A DNA stretch of 64,000 bases from B1Sed10-231 sp046483385. GTDB lineage: Bacteria > Planctomycetota > Brocadiia > SM23-32. Positions 35,170 to 42,754 of the stretch are shown piece by piece. Position 1 is the first letter of the stretch. Each line of letters opens with the position of its first letter. The notes below the pieces were generated by a model that was not told the origin of the DNA, did no database searches, and saw only the letters and a list, made by a program, of their open reading frames with translations. The stretch spans positions 1 through 64,000 of the forward strand of contig JAWODG010000026.1 of NCBI GenBank assembly GCA_046483385.1, given 5' to 3'. The position numbers and the translations under genes were made by a program.

Positions 35170-35199
35170 TTGACCGTGACCGGTCGTCTCATTTATCAT
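35170..35199 (+). promoter_or_regulatory. sigma-70-like promoter of the LPP20-like gene
   Basis: TTGACC (35170-35175), 18 bases, TATCAT (35194-35199). The -10 box overlaps an in-frame ATG at 35198, so the working start should be the ATG at 35213, only a few bases after the predicted transcription start. Confidence 0.45.
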
Positions 35200-35212
35200 G
35201 CGGCCCGGACCA

Positions 35213-37252
35213 ATGAATTACACATTCCGCGACATCTCGGTGGGAGCGTTTGCCGTCGTGGTAGTGCTTTGGCTCGGTTGCCGGACCGCCACGCCTGAAA
35301 GTCCGCCGTCGGAGCCGGACTGGGTTTCCTCCGCTCGCCGGACCGCGCAGGAGGGCCGCTTCATCTCGGCTGTCGGCAGCGCAGGTACCGACCAACCCGA
35401 TGCGATGCTCGCGGCCGACCGCCAGGCACGGCAGGAACTGGCCACTCTGGTTTCCGAATACGTCAACACCCGGGTCGGAGACTTCCTCGAAAGCAGCGTG
35501 GTCGGCACAGATGCGGGAGCGGCCCCCGCGCAAGGTTTCCGCCGGACGCTGGCATCGGACGTGGCCGCCATCATCCTGCGCTCTGTCGAGAGGAAGGACA
35601 CCTGGCACGAACCCGGCGGCACAACATACGTCCTCTACCAGATCCCGACCGAAGCGCTGGACGAACGTATCACGAGGCGTGCCGAGGCACTTGTCCAGCA
35701 GGGGAATCCGTTCGAAGTGGCTCCGGAGACCCTCTCCGAGGCCCTCGGGGATTTCCTGGCCAACCGGGAGCAAGCCCGAGCCGCCCGAGCGGAGCCGTCG
35801 GCCCCATCGACGAGGAAGGTTGAGACGGGCACAGAAGACACCGCCCCTCCGTGGCTGGAGTCCCCTCCGGAGGACCGGTTCCCTCCCGAACGTTACCTGA
35901 CGGCGGTGGGACTCGGCCCGTCGATCGCTCAGGCGGAGGCCGACGGCCGCGCTGAGATTGCGGGACGCGTCAACGCCGCCCTGCAAGTCCTTATGCGCAG
36001 CGGAGTCGCCGGGGAAGCCGCACTGCCGCCGGGTAATCGTGCGGTGTTGCGTGACCTCCGGCCCCGCTTCCTGCCGGCCGAGGTGCCCGCCGTACGCTCC
36101 GTGGCCTACTGGTTGGATCAGGCCACCCGACAGTACTACGTGCTGCTGGCGCTCGACCGCACTCAGGCCGCAAGTTCTCTGGGGAAGGATGCCCGAGGAG
36201 CGCTGGCGCAGTTCCGCAGAGCTGTGCAGTCCACCGACCCTGCCGGGAAACCGGAGGACTTCGCCAGCGACTTCCGGCGGGCGGCGACCGCGTGGGAAAC
36301 GGCTCGCCGTGCCGTAGATCTGCAGGCAAGAGCCATCGCCGTGGCGCCCGCAGCCGAACAACCTGCACTCGCCGGGCTCATCGAGGAGCCCATCGTCCGA
36401 CGGGCCGAGGACCGGTTACGGTCATTTGCTCAGAGCATGCAAGTAACCACGGTGCGAGGGGACGAGCAGATCGTGCGACCGGGTCACTCACCGGCGGAGC
36501 CGTTCGTGGTTCGTGTCAGCCGGGGGGAGCAGAACCAACCCGTTGCCGGCATCCCGGTCCGCCTCATCGGTCCAGGGCCGGATTCCGCATTGCTGGGTCG
36601 GCCGCGAACCGACGAGGCCGGGGCGGCCGCGTGGCGCGCCGGCGCCGCCCTGCCCCGCCGGGGCATGCGGGGGGCCGTGGTGGCCGAAGTGGACCTGCCC
36701 TATCTGACCCCCGACACTGACCTGCCCGAACTCCCGACGCCTTCGGTTCGCTTCACCTATTACTTCCGTTCCCCGTCGACCACCTCGTTCGTCGTCGCGC
36801 TCGAGGGCGGCGTCGCTGCCACGGAAGCCGCCTCAGCGGTGCGGACTGCCCTCCTGTCTGAGGGATTCAGCCCCGTCGAGCGGGCGGAGTTGCTGGCGCA
36901 CACCAAAGCGGTGCTGGAGAACTCCGGCGATGCGGCCGTACGGAGCACCGACGCGTTCGCAGAACTGGCCGACCGCCTGGGTCCGTCGCGCTCGCTGCTG
37001 GTGGTCACGGGCACAGTCGAAAGCAACCTTGCCGAGGAAGCGGAGACCTCAGAAGGTCTGCTGGCTATCGCCGAATGCCCCTTCAGCGTCCGGGTCCTCG
37101 ACCCCGGGATGACGGAAGGTGCTCGCCTGGTGGCCGAAGTCTCCGGTGCGGGGCGCGGCTCGCGGCTCGACGACAGAGGTGAGGCTTTGCGCCTGGCGCG
37201 CGAGGACGCCGTGCGCCGTCTGACCGAACAACTTCTGGAGGCGTTGCGGTAG
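35213..37252 (+). CDS. LPP20-like lipoprotein with two LPP20-type domains
   Basis: This 679-residue protein starts with a hydrophobic segment ending in WLGC, a plausible but non-canonical lipobox. Two related stretches follow: PDWVSSARRTAQEGRFISAV with DRQARQELA (about residues 30-75), and PPWLESPPEDRFPPERYLTAV with DGRAEIAGRV (about residues 208-250). Both resemble the LPP20 lipoprotein domain. The middle contains a carboxypeptidase-regulatory or Big-like beta region (FVVRVSRGEQNQPVAGIPVR). The C-terminal 170 residues are unassigned. The start is set by the promoter position; leader length is very short. Confidence 0.7.
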   Translation: MNYTFRDISVGAFAVVVVLWLGCRTATPESPPSEPDWVSSARRTAQEGRFISAVGSAGTDQPDAMLAADRQARQELATLVSEYVNTRVGDFLESSVVGTDAGAAPAQGFRRTLASDVAAIILRSVERKDTWHEPGGTTYVLYQIPTEALDERITRRAEALVQQGNPFEVAPETLSEALGDFLANREQARAARAEPSAPSTRKVETGTEDTAPPWLESPPEDRFPPERYLTAVGLGPSIAQAEADGRAEIAGRVNAALQVLMRSGVAGEAALPPGNRAVLRDLRPRFLPAEVPAVRSVAYWLDQATRQYYVLLALDRTQAASSLGKDARGALAQFRRAVQSTDPAGKPEDFASDFRRAATAWETARRAVDLQARAIAVAPAAEQPALAGLIEEPIVRRAEDRLRSFAQSMQVTTVRGDEQIVRPGHSPAEPFVVRVSRGEQNQPVAGIPVRLIGPGPDSALLGRPRTDEAGAAAWRAGAALPRRGMRGAVVAEVDLPYLTPDTDLPELPTPSVRFTYYFRSPSTTSFVVALEGGVAATEAASAVRTALLSEGFSPVERAELLAHTKAVLENSGDAAVRSTDAFAELADRLGPSRSLLVVTGTVESNLAEEAETSEGLLAIAECPFSVRVLDPGMTEGARLVAEVSGAGRGSRLDDRGEALRLAREDAVRRLTEQLLEALR

Positions 37253-37300
37253 CACTTCCCCGGCCCGCAGTCACCGGCCGGAAAGGCGGGGTAGGCACGC

Positions 37301-37329
37301 TTGATTCGGCGCCGGTTTTGGTTTACCAT
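37301..37329 (+). promoter_or_regulatory. sigma-70-like promoter of infC
   Basis: TTGATT (37301-37306), 17 bases, TACCAT (37324-37329). The same TACCAT box is used in the HTH-receiver promoter at 4555-4583. The leader before the infC start is about 92 bases. Confidence 0.55.
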
Positions 37330-37414
37330 TTTGTGGTGAGTGCCGTTGCGGGGGTTCCGTCTTGCCTTTCCCGCCAGACGCGCCCGTTGCGGAATGCCTT
37401 GTTTGGAAGAGTTC

Positions 37415-37431
37415 AGGAGGTTCTCCCGATT
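37415..37431 (+). promoter_or_regulatory. Shine-Dalgarno and ATT initiation codon of infC
   Basis: AGGAGG at 37415-37420, 8 bases, then ATT at 37429. No ATG, GTG or TTG with a ribosome site lies nearby in this frame. infC of many bacteria uses a rare AUU or AUC start codon as the basis of IF-3 autoregulation. Confidence 0.75.
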
Positions 37432-37929
37432 TCGGATTACCGTGTGAATGAACAGGTCCGGGCGGATACCATTCGGCTGATCGGCCCGGACGGCGATCAG
37501 TTGGGCATAGTCTCGCGCGAAGAGGCTCTGGAAGAAGCGAGCAACAGGGAATTGGACCTGGTCGAGGTGGCTCCCGACGCCAATCCGACCGTCTGCAAAC
37601 TGCTCGACTACGGCAAGTTTAAATACCGCCAGAAGAAGAAGCGCCAAGGCCAGAAGCATCACAGATCGCGCCTGAAGGAGATGCAGATCGGCCTGAACAC
37701 TCAGGAGCATGACCTGGCCTTCAAGGCCGACCAGGTGCGGGAGTTCCTGCAGGACCACGACAAAGTTCTGGTCTTCATGCGACTGAGGGGCCGCGAGAAA
37801 GCCCACGTCGGCATGGCGCTGGATACCATGGCGGAGTTCGCCCAACGGTTCGAGGACATCGCCCAGATAGAGCGCGGACCCGAACGCGCCAGCGCCGGAC
37901 GGATAACGATGTTGCTGAAACCGAAGTAA
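37429..37929 (+). CDS. infC: translation initiation factor IF-3
   Basis: The 166-residue protein has both IF-3 domains: the N-terminal YRVNEQVRADTIRLIGPDGDQ with LVEVAPDANPTVCKLLDYGKFKY, and the C-terminal domain with KEMQIGLNTQEHDLAFKADQV and KVLVFMRLRGRE. IF-3 binds the 30S subunit, discriminates the start codon and prevents subunit rejoining. The ATT at 37429 is chosen as start because the mature protein would begin at the usual position and AGGAGG sits 8 bases before. The gene heads the infC-rpmI-rplT-pheS-pheT cluster. An upstream open extension from 37318 is unlikely to be translated. Confidence 0.95.
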   Translation: MSDYRVNEQVRADTIRLIGPDGDQLGIVSREEALEEASNRELDLVEVAPDANPTVCKLLDYGKFKYRQKKKRQGQKHHRSRLKEMQIGLNTQEHDLAFKADQVREFLQDHDKVLVFMRLRGREKAHVGMALDTMAEFAQRFEDIAQIERGPERASAGRITMLLKPK

Positions 37930-37978
37930 GCCGCAAGGGCCCGACGATACCCCGAGGCCGTTCCGTTGTCCCGGGGGG

Positions 37979-37999
37979 GCGACCTTACTTCCGGGTCGC
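37979..37999 (+). other. short hairpin in the infC-rpmI spacer
   Basis: Arms GCGACC (37979-37984) and GGTCGC (37994-37999) with a 9-base loop, in the 168-base spacer between infC and rpmI. There is no run of T after it, so it is not a classic terminator. In other bacteria L20 binds such leaders to regulate rpmI-rplT; this is a possibility only. Confidence 0.25.
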
Positions 38000-38097
38000 G
38001 GCGTTCTGCAGCCTGTGCCGTCCTGTCGTGGCAAGGGGCTCATTCGACAAAGCATGGCTTACATCCCACGCCTTCACCAGAAAGACCGGAGTAGACA

Positions 38098-38292
38098 ATG
38101 TCCGAGAAAACACATAAAGGGTTGGCCAAAAGACTGAAGAAGACCGCCGGCGGGCGGGTCTTCCACCGGCGGCCCGGCAGCAATCACCTTCTGTCGAAAA
38201 AACGGTCCAAGCGGGCCCGGCGGCTGCGCAAATGGAAGGAACTGTCCAAGGGTCAGTTGAAGTCATTCCGCCGCCAGTACGGCAAGATATAA
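38098..38292 (+). CDS. rpmI: 50S ribosomal protein L35
   Basis: The 64-residue, very basic protein matches L35 along its whole length: KTHKGLAKRLKKTAGGRV at the N-terminus, then HLLSKKRSKRARRLRK and the terminal RRQYGKI. L35 binds the large-subunit rRNA. GGAG precedes the ATG. It follows infC and precedes rplT, the conserved order. Confidence 0.97.
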   Translation: MSEKTHKGLAKRLKKTAGGRVFHRRPGSNHLLSKKRSKRARRLRKWKELSKGQLKSFRRQYGKI

Positions 38293-38328
38293 AGCCCCCA
38301 ACCCGAGACCCCAGGCAACAGAGGCGAG

Positions 38329-38679
38329 ATGAGAACCAAACGAGGAAATACGCGCAGGCGGCGCGTCAAGCGCCTGCTGAAGCAGGCCCGCGGCTACCGC
38401 GGCGCCCGCAGTAAGCTGTACCGCTCGGCCAAGGAGACTTTGCGCCGGGCATGGTGGTATTCCCGCATGCATCGGCGCCGCAAGAAGCGTGACTTCCGCA
38501 AGCTGTGGATCACGCGCATCAACGCGGCCGCCCGGATGAGGGGCAGCACTTACAGCAGATTCATGGGCGGCCTCAAGAAAGCGGACGTCGAACTGAACCG
38601 CAAGGTCCTGGCCAACCTGGCCCTCACCGACAGCGGGACCTTCGACCGCCTTGTGGAGATGGCTCAGGACGCCCTCTGA
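38329..38679 (+). CDS. rplT: 50S ribosomal protein L20
   Basis: The 116-residue basic protein matches L20: RGNTRRRRVKRLLKQARGYRG at the N-terminus, RDFRKLWITRINAAARMRG in the middle, and the helical C-terminus. L20 is an early assembly protein of the 50S subunit and in other bacteria represses its own operon. It starts 36 bases after rpmI. Confidence 0.97.
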   Translation: MRTKRGNTRRRRVKRLLKQARGYRGARSKLYRSAKETLRRAWWYSRMHRRRKKRDFRKLWITRINAAARMRGSTYSRFMGGLKKADVELNRKVLANLALTDSGTFDRLVEMAQDAL

Positions 38680-38735
38680 AGCGGCCCCAGAGCCCTTCTC
38701 ACAGCCCCCTCCCCTGCTTGGAAAGGCCGTGGCGC

Positions 38736-39746
38736 GTGAGTGACCGGCATCAGGACATCCTCGAAGCAGCACACCGCCTGCTCGCCGAGGCAGAGACCGA
38801 ACGCGACGTGGAAGAGGTGAGGGTCCGCTTCCTTGGCCGCAAGGGCGAAGTTACCGCCCTGTTCAAGGAGATACCGGAACTTCCGCCCGAAGAACGCCCG
38901 CAGGCCGGCCGTGCCGCCAACGAGTTGAAAGAACAGCTCACCGAGATGGTTGAGCAGGCGGCCGAGGAGGTCGCCGCCCGAGAGAAAGTGGCCCCGCGCC
39001 GGCCCGATCCCACGCTGCCCGGCATCCGGCCGCCCCGCGGGCACGTCCATCCCGTCTCCCGGACGATCGAGGAGATAACGGACATTTTCCGCAACCTCGG
39101 CTTCGACGTGGTCGAGGGGCCGGAGGTGGAGCTGGACTGGTACAACTTCGAGGCGCTCAACATCCCGCAGGACCACCCCTCCCGGGACGACTTCGATACC
39201 TTCTACCTCAGCGACAACATCCTGCTGAGGAGCCAGACTTCGCCCGTCCAGATCCGCACCATGCAGGACCGGGAGCCCCCCGTGCGCATAATCGCGCCGG
39301 GGCGGGTCTTCCGCCCGGACACAGAGGACGCCCGGCACTCCGCCATGTTCCACCAGGTCGAAGGACTCATGGTGGACGAGGGCGTCAGTTTCGGCGACCT
39401 GAAGGCCGTTCTGCACATCTTCGCACGGCAGTTTTTCCACGAGGACCTGGAAGTTCGCTTTCGCCCCTCCTTCTTCCCCTTCACCGAGCCGAGCGCGGAG
39501 GTGGACTGCACCTGCGTGATCTGCCACGGCGACGGCTGCCGCACCTGCTCCTATTCCGGCTGGCTGGAGATACTCGGCTCCGGCATGGTGGACCCCAACG
39601 TGTTCGAGGCCGTCGGCTACGACGCCGAGCGATACACCGGGTTCGCCTTCGGTATGGGGGTGGAACGGCTGGCGATGCTGAAGTATCAGATACACGACAT
39701 TCGGCTCTTCTACCAGAACGACGTCCGTTTCCTCAACCAGTTCTGA
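38736..39746 (+). CDS. pheS: phenylalanyl-tRNA synthetase alpha subunit
   Basis: The 336-residue class II catalytic subunit has the N-terminal coiled coil (residues 1-80), motif 1 near HPVSRTIEEITDIFRNLGF, then RIIAPGRVFRPDTEDARHSAMFHQVEG (motif 2 region) and the C-terminal GMGVERLAMLKYQI (motif 3). A four-cysteine CTCVICHGDGCRTC insertion precedes SGWLEILGSGMV, as in several bacterial PheS. The start is the GTG at 38736, preceded by a GGAAAGG stretch; earlier start codons lie inside the frame overlapping rplT. It forms an alpha2-beta2 enzyme with PheT. Confidence 0.95.
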   Translation: MSDRHQDILEAAHRLLAEAETERDVEEVRVRFLGRKGEVTALFKEIPELPPEERPQAGRAANELKEQLTEMVEQAAEEVAAREKVAPRRPDPTLPGIRPPRGHVHPVSRTIEEITDIFRNLGFDVVEGPEVELDWYNFEALNIPQDHPSRDDFDTFYLSDNILLRSQTSPVQIRTMQDREPPVRIIAPGRVFRPDTEDARHSAMFHQVEGLMVDEGVSFGDLKAVLHIFARQFFHEDLEVRFRPSFFPFTEPSAEVDCTCVICHGDGCRTCSYSGWLEILGSGMVDPNVFEAVGYDAERYTGFAFGMGVERLAMLKYQIHDIRLFYQNDVRFLNQF

Positions 39747-39764
39747 CGCGGGTCCGGCGACACC

Positions 39765-41786
39765 ATGAAAGCAAGCTACAACTGGCTGAAGGAACTGTGT
39801 GAGTTCGACCTGGCCGCCCACGAGCTGGCTGAAAGGTTGAGCGACACCGGCTTCAACGTGGAGACCTACGAGCCCCACGGCGACGACTGGAGCCTGGACG
39901 TTGAGGTCACCACGAACCGACCGGATTGTCTCTGCCACCTGGGGCTGGCGCGGGAGGTGGCCGCCATCGTCGGGAGCGCCGCCGACCGACCGCAGTTCGA
40001 ACTGCCCGAGAACCCGGATGATGCCTTCGACGACCGATCTGCGGTCGAAGTTGTCGCGCCGGAGCTCTGCCCGCAGTATACCGCGCGTCTCATCACGGGC
40101 GTCAGCATCGGATCCTCGCCCGGCTGGCTGCAGGACCGCCTGACCGCCTGCGGGGTGCGGCCGGTCAACAACGTGGTGGACGCCACGAACTACGTGATGC
40201 TCGAATGCGGCCAGCCACTGCATGCCTTCGACTTCTCCCTGCTGGAGGGCGGCCGCATCATCGTGCGTCGGGCCGAAGCCGGCGAGATCCTGACCACAAT
40301 CGACGACGTGGAGCACGAGCTGGTGGGTGAAGAATGCGTCATCGCCGACGCAGCCCAACCGGTCGCGCTCGCCGGCGTGATGGGCGGGCTGGAGTCGGAG
40401 ATCCGGGACTCAACGACAACCGTGCTGCTGGAGGCAGCGCGGTTCGACCCGGCCAGCATCAGGCGGACCGCCCGGCGGCACGGCATGTCCACTGAGTCGT
40501 CATACCGGTTCGAGAGGGGAATCGATCCGGAGATCACCGAATGGGCCTCCCGGCGGGTCTGCGCACTGATATGCGAACTGGCGGGCGGCCGGGTTGCATC
40601 GGGCGGCGCCAACGTCCGTGCCGACGAGACCGCCTGCCCGGAAGTATCCCTCCGGCTCCCGCGGCTGGAGCTTGTGCTGGGCATCTCTCCCTCCCGCGAT
40701 GAAGCCAAACGCATCTTCCGCGGTCTCGGGTTGAAGCTGACCGGGGAGGATGAGACCAGCGTGACCGTGCGGGTCCCGAGCTGGCGGGCCGACCTGCGTC
40801 GCGAGATTGACCTGATCGAGGAAATCGCCCGGATCCACGGCTACGACAAGATCAGCGAAACGACCAGCATGCCCGTCCGTCTGGCCGCGGCCCGGTCCGC
40901 CGAGCGCGCTCGTCGCAAAGCGCGCCGGCTGCTTACGGGCGCCGGTTTCAACGAGGCAATAACCCACAGTCTCGTGCGCGCGGACGACCTGCAAACGGCT
41001 CAACCGTGGACTGACCGAAAGCCCCCTGCACTCCGCAATCCGGTCAGCACCGAGCGGACGCACATGCGGCTGACGAACGTTGCCAACCTGCTGCTGGCCA
41101 GGCAGTTCAACCAGGCGCACGGCACGCCCTCTGTGGACTTCTTCGAGTTCGGGCGCGTCTACCTGCCGCTGGGGGAGGACGAACGCCCCGAGGAGAAGCT
41201 CTGCCTCACGCTGCTGACCGACAGGTCGGACGGACTGCGTGTCCTCAAGGGGCTGCTGGCTAACCTGACCGACGAGCTGGGCATCGACGCCGAAATTGAA
41301 GAGACGCCCGAGGACGTGGGCCCCTGCCGGTCGGGTGAAGCCCTGACCATGCGCATGGACGGTCGTCTGCTCGGGTTCGCCGGCGTGACGTCTAACGAGG
41401 CGGCCGACCAGTTGGACCTGAACGGCAGCCCGGCGTTCATGGAGTTGGACTTCGCGGTGCTGGAGGAGCGCACCCGGCTGGAAAGGCCCTATCAGCCGGT
41501 CCCGCAGTACCCGGCCACGCAGCGCGACCTCGCCGTGGTCGTGTCCGAGGACGTCCTGTGGCGGGACATCGACACATGCGTCCGCGAGCACGCGCCCGAG
41601 ACACTGGAGGTACTGGAGTTGTTCGACGTCTACCGCGGCGAAGGCGTGGCCGAGGGACAGAAGAGCGTGGCGTTCTCCTTGACCTTCCGGCGTGAGGACC
41701 GGACGATCACCTCCGAAGAGGCGGAGGAGGCCCGCGAGGCCATTCTCGGGGGCCTCCGGGACAAGTTGGGCGCGACGCTCCGCTGA
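39765..41786 (+). CDS. pheT: phenylalanyl-tRNA synthetase beta subunit, lacking the OB tRNA-binding domain
   Basis: The 673-residue subunit is about 120 residues shorter than the usual 790-800. The first 45 residues (MKASYNWLKELCEFDL) match normal PheT, but the sequence then runs straight into VEVTTNRPDCLCHLGLAREVA. The usual EMAP/Trbp111-like OB-fold domain between these two points is missing. The B3/4 editing region, the B5 domain and the C-terminal ferredoxin-like anticodon-binding domain (YPATQRDLAVVV to the end) are present. Deletion could be native to the lineage, since the frame is intact. Confidence 0.93.
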   Translation: MKASYNWLKELCEFDLAAHELAERLSDTGFNVETYEPHGDDWSLDVEVTTNRPDCLCHLGLAREVAAIVGSAADRPQFELPENPDDAFDDRSAVEVVAPELCPQYTARLITGVSIGSSPGWLQDRLTACGVRPVNNVVDATNYVMLECGQPLHAFDFSLLEGGRIIVRRAEAGEILTTIDDVEHELVGEECVIADAAQPVALAGVMGGLESEIRDSTTTVLLEAARFDPASIRRTARRHGMSTESSYRFERGIDPEITEWASRRVCALICELAGGRVASGGANVRADETACPEVSLRLPRLELVLGISPSRDEAKRIFRGLGLKLTGEDETSVTVRVPSWRADLRREIDLIEEIARIHGYDKISETTSMPVRLAAARSAERARRKARRLLTGAGFNEAITHSLVRADDLQTAQPWTDRKPPALRNPVSTERTHMRLTNVANLLLARQFNQAHGTPSVDFFEFGRVYLPLGEDERPEEKLCLTLLTDRSDGLRVLKGLLANLTDELGIDAEIEETPEDVGPCRSGEALTMRMDGRLLGFAGVTSNEAADQLDLNGSPAFMELDFAVLEERTRLERPYQPVPQYPATQRDLAVVVSEDVLWRDIDTCVREHAPETLEVLELFDVYRGEGVAEGQKSVAFSLTFRREDRTITSEEAEEAREAILGGLRDKLGATLR

Positions 41787-41801
41787 GACCGTCCCGGCTT
41801 G

Positions 41802-41830
41802 TTGACAACCCGCTCGCCCGTCCCTAACAT
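41802..41830 (+). promoter_or_regulatory. sigma-70-like promoter of tyrA-purL
   Basis: Perfect TTGACA (41802-41807), 17 bases, TAACAT (41825-41830), about 50 bases before the tyrA ATG. Confidence 0.65.
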
Positions 41831-41885
41831 ACGGGCGTGTCCACCGCCCCGTTCTCGCCTCAAACGACATGGGAAAGGTCTCTGC

Positions 41886-42740
41886 ATGTTCCAAAGAGCC
41901 GCCATCGTGGGACCAGGCCTGATCGGCGGTTCAATGGGCATGGCACTGCGGCGCAAGAAGCTGGCCGACGTCGTCGTGGGCATAGGACGCCGCAAGGAGT
42001 CCCTGCGGCGCGCCATGGACGTGGGAGCCATCGACAGGTCCACTCTGGACCTGGAGGAAGGGGTTCGCGAGGCGGACTTCGTCGTTCTTGCCACGCCGAC
42101 CGCAAGTTTCGAGGAGATAATCCACGCCGCCACGCCCCATCTGCGCCCGGAGGCCCTCCTGACCGACGTGGCCAGCACGAAGGTGAGAGTCATCGAGACC
42201 GTCTCCGCCGCCCTCCGCGAGCGGCCGGACGTTGCCTACATCCCCACTCACCCCATGGCGGGCAGCGAGCAGAGCGGCCCGCTGGCCGCCCGGGCCGACC
42301 TCTTCGAAGGGGCCGTCTGCATCATAACCCCCCTGACCAACACCTACCCCGAGACCAAACGCACCATCCGGCGCATGTGGGAGGCCCTGGGCGCCACAAC
42401 CGTCAGCATGAGTCCGCAGGCCCACGACCGGCTGGTAGCCCGCATAAGCCACGTCCCCCACCTCGCGGCGGCCGCCCTGATGGGTATGCTGGACGACCAC
42501 GAGGCGGGTCTGGCCGGGGGCGGTCTGCGGGACACCACTCGCATCGCCAGCGGCTCCCCCGAACTGTGGATAGACATCTGCCGCTCGAATCGGGAGCAGG
42601 TCCGCCGTGCTCTGGACAGCTACGTCGAGGTGCTCCAGCAGATGTCCGAAGCACTGCGGGACGGCAATCTTGGCGAACTCAGAGACATGCTCGAGGAAGC
42701 CAAGCGCAGGCGCGACAGTTCACTGCACGAAACCGAATAG
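41886..42740 (+). CDS. tyrA: prephenate dehydrogenase
   Basis: The 284-residue protein has the NAD-binding GPGLIGGSMG near the N-terminus and the ADFVVLATP strand. The catalytic histidine and the HPMAGSEQSG segment of prephenate/arogenate dehydrogenases follow, then the helical dimerisation domain with HVPHLAAAALM. It converts prephenate to 4-hydroxyphenylpyruvate in tyrosine biosynthesis. There is no fused chorismate mutase or ACT domain. The ATG at 41886 is preceded by GGGAAAGG. The purL gene follows 14 bases later. Confidence 0.92.
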   Translation: MFQRAAIVGPGLIGGSMGMALRRKKLADVVVGIGRRKESLRRAMDVGAIDRSTLDLEEGVREADFVVLATPTASFEEIIHAATPHLRPEALLTDVASTKVRVIETVSAALRERPDVAYIPTHPMAGSEQSGPLAARADLFEGAVCIITPLTNTYPETKRTIRRMWEALGATTVSMSPQAHDRLVARISHVPHLAAAALMGMLDDHEAGLAGGGLRDTTRIASGSPELWIDICRSNREQVRRALDSYVEVLQQMSEALRDGNLGELRDMLEEAKRRRDSSLHETE

Positions 42741-42754
42741 GCAGCCCACACCCG

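Noticed and set aside
37318..37428. N-terminal extension of IF-3 from a TTG codon.
   Set aside because: No ribosome site, a composition unlike IF-3, and a promoter -10 box overlaps it. ATT with AGGAGG fits better.
41837..42754. Upstream extension of the purL frame to give 1300 codons.
   Set aside because: It overlaps the well-supported tyrA in another frame. The ATG at 42755 gives the expected PurS start.
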